The notes under the pieces: generated by a model
Told to the model about the DNA's origin: nothing
What the model saw: only the letters and a program-made list of their open reading frames with translations
Databases searched by the model: none
Part shown: one piece after another, positions 5,275 to 6,381 of the stretch
How positions within the stretch are numbered: the first letter of the stretch is position 1
Layout: each line of letters begins with the position of its first letter
Position numbers and translations under genes: made by a program
Assembly: GCA_021810725.1 (NCBI GenBank)
Contig: JAJZIE010000145.1
Span: 1 to 6,381 of the forward strand
Origin: Bacillota bacterium
GTDB lineage: Bacteria; Bacillota; Sulfobacillia; JAJZYS01; JAJYTV01
DNA length: 6,381 bases
Direction: 5' to 3'

Positions 5275-6210
5275 ATGCTGCGTCTTTTCCCCGACCTCAG
5301 CGACGATCTCTTGAAGCGCCTCTACCATAAGGGCGCCCACGCGCACTGGACGTCCGAGGACATCGATTGGGACGCTCCGGTGTCCCTCGACGACCGCGGC
5401 GGCCTGGCTCTGGCCCGCGTCCTGAGCCCGGTCTATCTCGGCGAGCAGTCCGCCATGATCGGGGCCGCGAACGTGCTGCCGCAACTCGCCATGGCTGGCG
5501 AATCCACCGCCCAGCTCTACCTGACCACCTTCATCGGTGACGAGGCCCGCCACTTCGAGGTGCTCACCCGCCTCTACCATCGCCTTGGCCATGAACCGGT
5601 CTCGATCCGGGCGCTGCCCGCGATGCTGCGCTACCACCATCGCCTGCGCCAGGGCGACCGCGTCGACTGGGTCTGGGGCATCCTCATCTCCGATCTCTTC
5701 GCCAAGAACTTCTACCAGATGTTCGCCCACGATCAGCAGGACCAGCTCTTCGGCACGATGTCGCAGCGCATCCTGGTGGACGAGTCCCGGCACCAGGCCT
5801 TCTGCGACCACTACCTTACCCAGGTGATGCCGCATCTCGGACCCGAGCGCCGCAATGCCCTGCGCAGCATGCGCGACGAACTCCTCGACATCATGGAGGA
5901 CATGCAGACCGTGCTGGGCGAAGACGCGGAGGTGCTTGGCTTCCACGGCCAGGACATGCTCGACCGCGTCATGGCCGATGTGGCCGTGCATGCGCACCGC
6001 ATCGGCCTCGACGACGAGCCGCCGCCGAGCGGTGGACGGCCGCGTCCACGCCGGGAGGCCGTCGATCTCGCGGCGCGACGCAGGCAGAAGGCGCAGGAGG
6101 GCGCCCAGGGTCCCCTGCAGAGCCTCGAGCCGCAGGAGTGCGACTGCGGGGTTTGCCCCATCGCGGCGATCTGCCAAAGCCGCATCGTACGACGGGCCGT
6201 CGCCCGCTGA
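5275..6210 (+). CDS. Ferritin-like (RNR R2-like) diiron protein with C-terminal four-cysteine tail
   Basis: A 311-residue soluble protein. Residues 1 to about 235 look like a four-helix diiron bundle of the R2/monooxygenase superfamily. Expected ligands are Glu57 (YLGEQSAM), Glu90-His93 (GDEARHFEV) and Glu170-His173 (VDESRHQAF), with a 'DIDWD' segment at 29-33 as in R2-like proteins. The third helix (GILISDLFAKNFYQMF) has no Glu, only Asp140, 30 residues before Glu170. A charged, probably disordered linker (about 240-285) leads to ECDCGVCPIAAIC with Cys289, Cys291, Cys294 and Cys300. ATG 5275 is chosen because GAGGTGG ends 5 nt before it; the GTG at 5266 lies inside that SD. A strong terminator follows. 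Its substrate is unknown: it could be an oxygenase, oxidase or dehydrogenase, and the family cannot be fixed from sequence alone. It appears to be transcribed alone. Confidence 0.8.
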   Translation: MLRLFPDLSDDLLKRLYHKGAHAHWTSEDIDWDAPVSLDDRGGLALARVLSPVYLGEQSAMIGAANVLPQLAMAGESTAQLYLTTFIGDEARHFEVLTRLYHRLGHEPVSIRALPAMLRYHHRLRQGDRVDWVWGILISDLFAKNFYQMFAHDQQDQLFGTMSQRILVDESRHQAFCDHYLTQVMPHLGPERRNALRSMRDELLDIMEDMQTVLGEDAEVLGFHGQDMLDRVMADVAVHAHRIGLDDEPPPSGGRPRPRREAVDLAARRRQKAQEGAQGPLQSLEPQECDCGVCPIAAICQSRIVRRAVAR

Positions 6211-6224
6211 ACAAGGTCCCGCCC

Positions 6225-6258
6225 GACACCACCGCCGCCACGCGGCGGTGGTGTCTTT
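6225..6258 (+). terminator. Intrinsic terminator of the diiron-protein gene
   Basis: A perfect 14-bp stem: GACACCACCGCCGC (6225-6238) pairs with GCGGCGGTGGTGTC (6242-6255) across a CAC loop. TTTCC follows. It begins 15 nt after the stop codon. The T-run is short, but the stem is very stable. Confidence 0.85.
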
Positions 6259-6328
6259 CCCTGTGTCGCGCCGAAGGGACAACCTGACCGCTGCGCGAAC
6301 TGTGGCGTGAATCCTGAGTGTCAAGGAG

Positions 6329-6348
6329 GGAAATAGGGTCCTGTTTCC
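6329..6348. promoter_or_regulatory. Inverted repeat upstream of the next gene
   Basis: GGAAATAGG (6329-6337) and CCTGTTTCC (6340-6348) are inverted repeats with one mismatch and a 2-bp spacer. They end 24 bp before the ATG of the next gene. The size and position suit an operator for a dimeric regulator or a leader hairpin. No clear -35/-10 pair was found nearby. Confidence 0.4.
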
Positions 6349-6372
6349 TGCAACCAACCCACGAGGGGAGCA

Positions 6373-6381
6373 ATGTTCTTG
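6373..6381 (+). CDS. Probable start of the next gene (first three codons)
   Basis: ATG at 6373-6375 is preceded by the purine-rich GAGGGGAG (6363-6370), a good SD if the GAGGGG part pairs (4 nt gap). Only Met-Phe-Leu is visible before the window ends. It lies 115 bp after the diiron gene's terminator stem, so it should have its own promoter. No function can be inferred. Confidence 0.45.

Noticed and set aside
5203..6357. A 384-codon minus-strand open frame antisense to the diiron gene
   Set aside because: It runs through the strong terminator at 6225-6258, has His/Val/Glu-rich shadow composition and no recognisable domain. The plus strand carries the DEARH/DESRH protein.
1..6381. CRISPR array, tRNA/rRNA, transposon ends or a defence island
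   Set aside because: No regular repeat-spacer pattern, no tRNA-like cloverleaf or CCA end, no transposase motif and no terminal inverted repeats were seen. Base composition looks uniform across genes.

Overview
The window is a compact, G+C-rich stretch of bacterial chromosome. Third codon positions are almost always G or C, and most genes have strong Shine-Dalgarno (SD) sequences. The gene content (TusA-like sulfur carrier, exported Amidase_3 enzyme, single-RRM RNA-binding protein, CPA1-type antiporter) suggests a Gram-negative bacterium, possibly a high-GC proteobacterium. I cannot place it more precisely. I saw no insertion sequence, phage gene, tRNA, rRNA or CRISPR array.

Left part (1-1204): the last 53 codons of a plus-strand gene, possibly a GH38 alpha-mannosidase-like enzyme, converge on a minus-strand TusA-like gene. 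One hairpin, followed by a U-rich tract on the minus strand, lies between them. Divergent from the tusA-like gene is a 42-residue SEC-C zinc-knuckle protein. Next comes an RRM protein with a good sigma70-type promoter, a leader of about 100 nt, a TTG start and a strong terminator with a UNCG-type tetraloop.

Middle (1205-3873): an exported N-acetylmuramoyl-L-alanine amidase converges on a two-gene minus-strand unit, a GT2 glycosyltransferase followed 66 bp later by a divergent F420-0 ligase-fold (CofE-like) protein. The glycosyltransferase is divergent from the antiporter to its right.

Right part (3874-6381): a CPA1-type Na+/H+ antiporter, a 204-bp intergenic region rich in dyad symmetry, and a ferritin-like diiron protein with an unusual four-cysteine tail. 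A strong terminator follows, then a dyad element and the probable first three codons of another gene.

The genes do not form one obvious pathway; most look like independent housekeeping or stress-related units. The most interesting items are the diiron protein (an Asp where a Glu ligand is expected, plus a C-terminal Cys cluster), the CofE-like protein with no visible F420 genes nearby, the SEC-C microprotein, and several dyad or direct-repeat elements in the intergenic regions.
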